44,099 bases of DNA from Perkinsus olseni (lineage: Eukaryota; Perkinsozoa; Perkinsida; Perkinsidae), in assembly GCA_013115135.1 (NCBI GenBank), contig JABANP010000442.1, positions 1-44,099 of the forward strand, written 5' to 3'. Under the pieces are notes generated by a model, which was not told the origin of the DNA, ran no database searches, and saw nothing but the letters and a program-made list of their open reading frames with translations. The position numbers were made by a program, and so were the translations under genes. Below, piece by piece: positions 43,049 to 44,099 of the stretch. Position 1 is the first letter of the stretch. Every line of letters begins with the position of its first letter.

Positions 43049-44078
43049 TGGCTATTGACGTACTACAGGGTGCCTCTCCCGTGATCATCCTCTCTTCAGG
43101 GGGGGCATCGTTCGGAGGTTACTGGTCACCACGAATTCCCCTAGTAGGATCGACGTGATTGTAAGGCAACAGCAGAGGAGGGAGAGCACGAGGCCTGCCG
43201 GAAGTCATCAACATCAGCACAACCATCGGGAAGAGCTGAAAGTGGAAGGTTGTGGATCTGCAGCTGCTGAACTCCTTCTCTACCCGGTCCTCGGCTCCCT
43301 GCATGTCCAACAACTGGGACATCAGATGCCGCCGTAAATCTCCCCTCCCTAGTAGTCGAGTAGTGGTGGTCAACACCACAGCCTGGTTTACCCCTGGGAT
43401 TGGAGAGAGTTTATGTCTTGCGAGGAATTGCTGAGACGTAGTACATGGTGGCTTGCCGAACCTGGGTGTACCGCCATTCGTCAATGAGCGTTTCGTCCAG
43501 GGTATGTTCGGTGCCAAGGTGTTCATCGAATTCTTATTTCCTCTCCGATCGTTTCGTCCAACATTTTTCACCATTCGGTTGTTTCGACTACCCTCCTTCC
43601 GTGACCGGCCGTTTTGTACTAGAATGCTCTCAGATTGTTCGCTCATCTTACCATATTCTCGTCCAAGGGTGATTCTTCCATATTTTGTTCTGTGCAGGGA
43701 ACAACACGTCAACTGTAGGCTGCCGACGCCCTCCGTGCTCGCGAATCATGAAACATGAATCCTGGCCGGCCCAGGGAATGTAGTGTCTATATACTCGCTT
43801 TCCTCTGCGGAACGACCGGGGTCAGTGGGGTTTGAAATTACACCGGATGTTCGGGTGGGAAGCTGGCATGAAAGTATGATGGCTGCTGGCCGCCGCAGTG
43901 GGCTCGAGCATCATGGCTGAACGCCGCTCTATCAAGCCCTCCCCCGCTTAGTGAGCGGGGATGGGCTTGATAGACGCCGCCGAGATATCGAAAGCTGTGT
44001 GCTCGGGTGCATACCAACTCTTTCTCAAATCACGAAGTTGTGATGTTCCGCGAGCTTCTCTCGTAGTATTGGCGACTC
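43049..44078. other. Spacer between array copies 3 and 4
   Basis: About 1 kb with no supported gene; the long minus-strand frame (43119-43712) lacks recognisable features. A strong hairpin sits at 43928-43974. From about 44008 (GTGCATACCA) the sequence resembles the upstream region of copy 2 (GTGCATACCATAA around 40589), indicating that the promoter was duplicated with the gene. Confidence 0.5.
43928..43974. repeat. 47-nt near-perfect hairpin (21-nt arms)
   Basis: The left arm TCTATCAAGCCC(TC)CCCCGCT and the right arm AGCGGGG(AT)GGGCTTGATAGA pair at 19 of 21 positions around a 5-nt loop (TAGTG). It is located about 105 bp upstream of the copy-4 start. Confidence 0.85.
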
Positions 44079-44099
44079 ATGGGTAATAATGTCCTCTCC
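44079..44099 (+). CDS. Met-Gly repeat-domain protein, array copy 4 (5' end only, cut by window edge)
   Basis: ATG at 44079 gives MGNNVLS, identical to copy 2. The last 23 bases of the window, from the C before the ATG, match the copy-2 start region (around 40667-40689) exactly. With the similar upstream sequence this marks a fourth tandem copy running off the window. Confidence 0.75.

Noticed and set aside
43119..43712. Long minus-strand open frame (about 197 codons)
   Set aside because: Basic, low-complexity reading with no domain, no splice partners and no homology to the neighbouring array; probably chance.
1..44099. CRISPR array, bacterial operon or prophage
   Set aside because: The DNA is eukaryotic with spliced genes; the tandem repeats lack spacers and there are no ribosome-binding sites or phage genes.

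Overview
This is nuclear DNA of an intron-rich protist. Genes lie on both strands and are cut by many very short GT-AG introns (mostly about 40-60 nt, several checked by reading phase). Exons encode ordinary eukaryotic proteins (exportin-7, Rad5/HLTF, DHHC acyltransferase, Sac phosphatase, ROMO1). The tiny introns, lineage-specific tandem gene families and a TIR-like multi-pass protein suggest an alveolate, most likely a perkinsid (Perkinsus). That assignment is inference; no rRNA or other marker gene is present.

Layout. 1-2.3 kb: two tandem (+) genes for small signal-peptide proteins of one family. 2.9-11.0 kb: a large multi-exon exportin-7 (XPO7) gene on (-), with a 22-bp minisatellite in an intron. 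11.0-12.6 kb: a poorly resolved region with a tRNA-like relic and a stretch open on both strands. 12.6-14.25 kb: an unrecognised (+) gene. 14.7-18.0 kb: a Sac-domain phosphoinositide phosphatase. 18.1-18.4 kb: a ROMO1/Mgr2-like protein. 19.7-21.3 kb: an uninterrupted gene for a TIR-like multi-pass membrane protein. 22.8-23.2 kb: a small two-TM protein. 23.3-29.1 kb: a Rad5/HLTF-like HIRAN-SNF2-RING helicase whose 1.1-kb intron holds a 28-bp tandem repeat and a CCHC retroelement relic. 29.2-30.4 kb: two small multi-exon genes (a secreted Cys protein and a single-TM protein). 30.5-31.4 kb: a bestrophin-like channel without introns. 31.7-36.1 kb (-): a protein with a PX-like domain and a long acidic tail. 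36.4-38.9 kb (-): a DHHC palmitoyltransferase. 39.0-44.1 kb (+): a tandem array of at least four paralogs whose proteins start with Met-Gly (N-myristoylation-like) and are built from repeats of about 110-130 aa.

The most interesting signals are these. (i) The Met-Gly array starts 146 bp from the divergently transcribed DHHC acyltransferase, and one paralog has a dual-acylation start (MGCVCC). (ii) Two of its paralogs are interrupted at nearly the same inter-repeat hinge, one by an in-frame UAG and the other by a one-base shift. (iii) A GC-rich motif (AATTTCGTGGCGCGCGACA) recurs in introns of unrelated genes, in two cases right at the 5' splice site, as expected of introner-like elements. (iv) Two transmembrane helices appear to be inserted into a TIR-like domain that keeps the glutamate position of catalytic TIRs.
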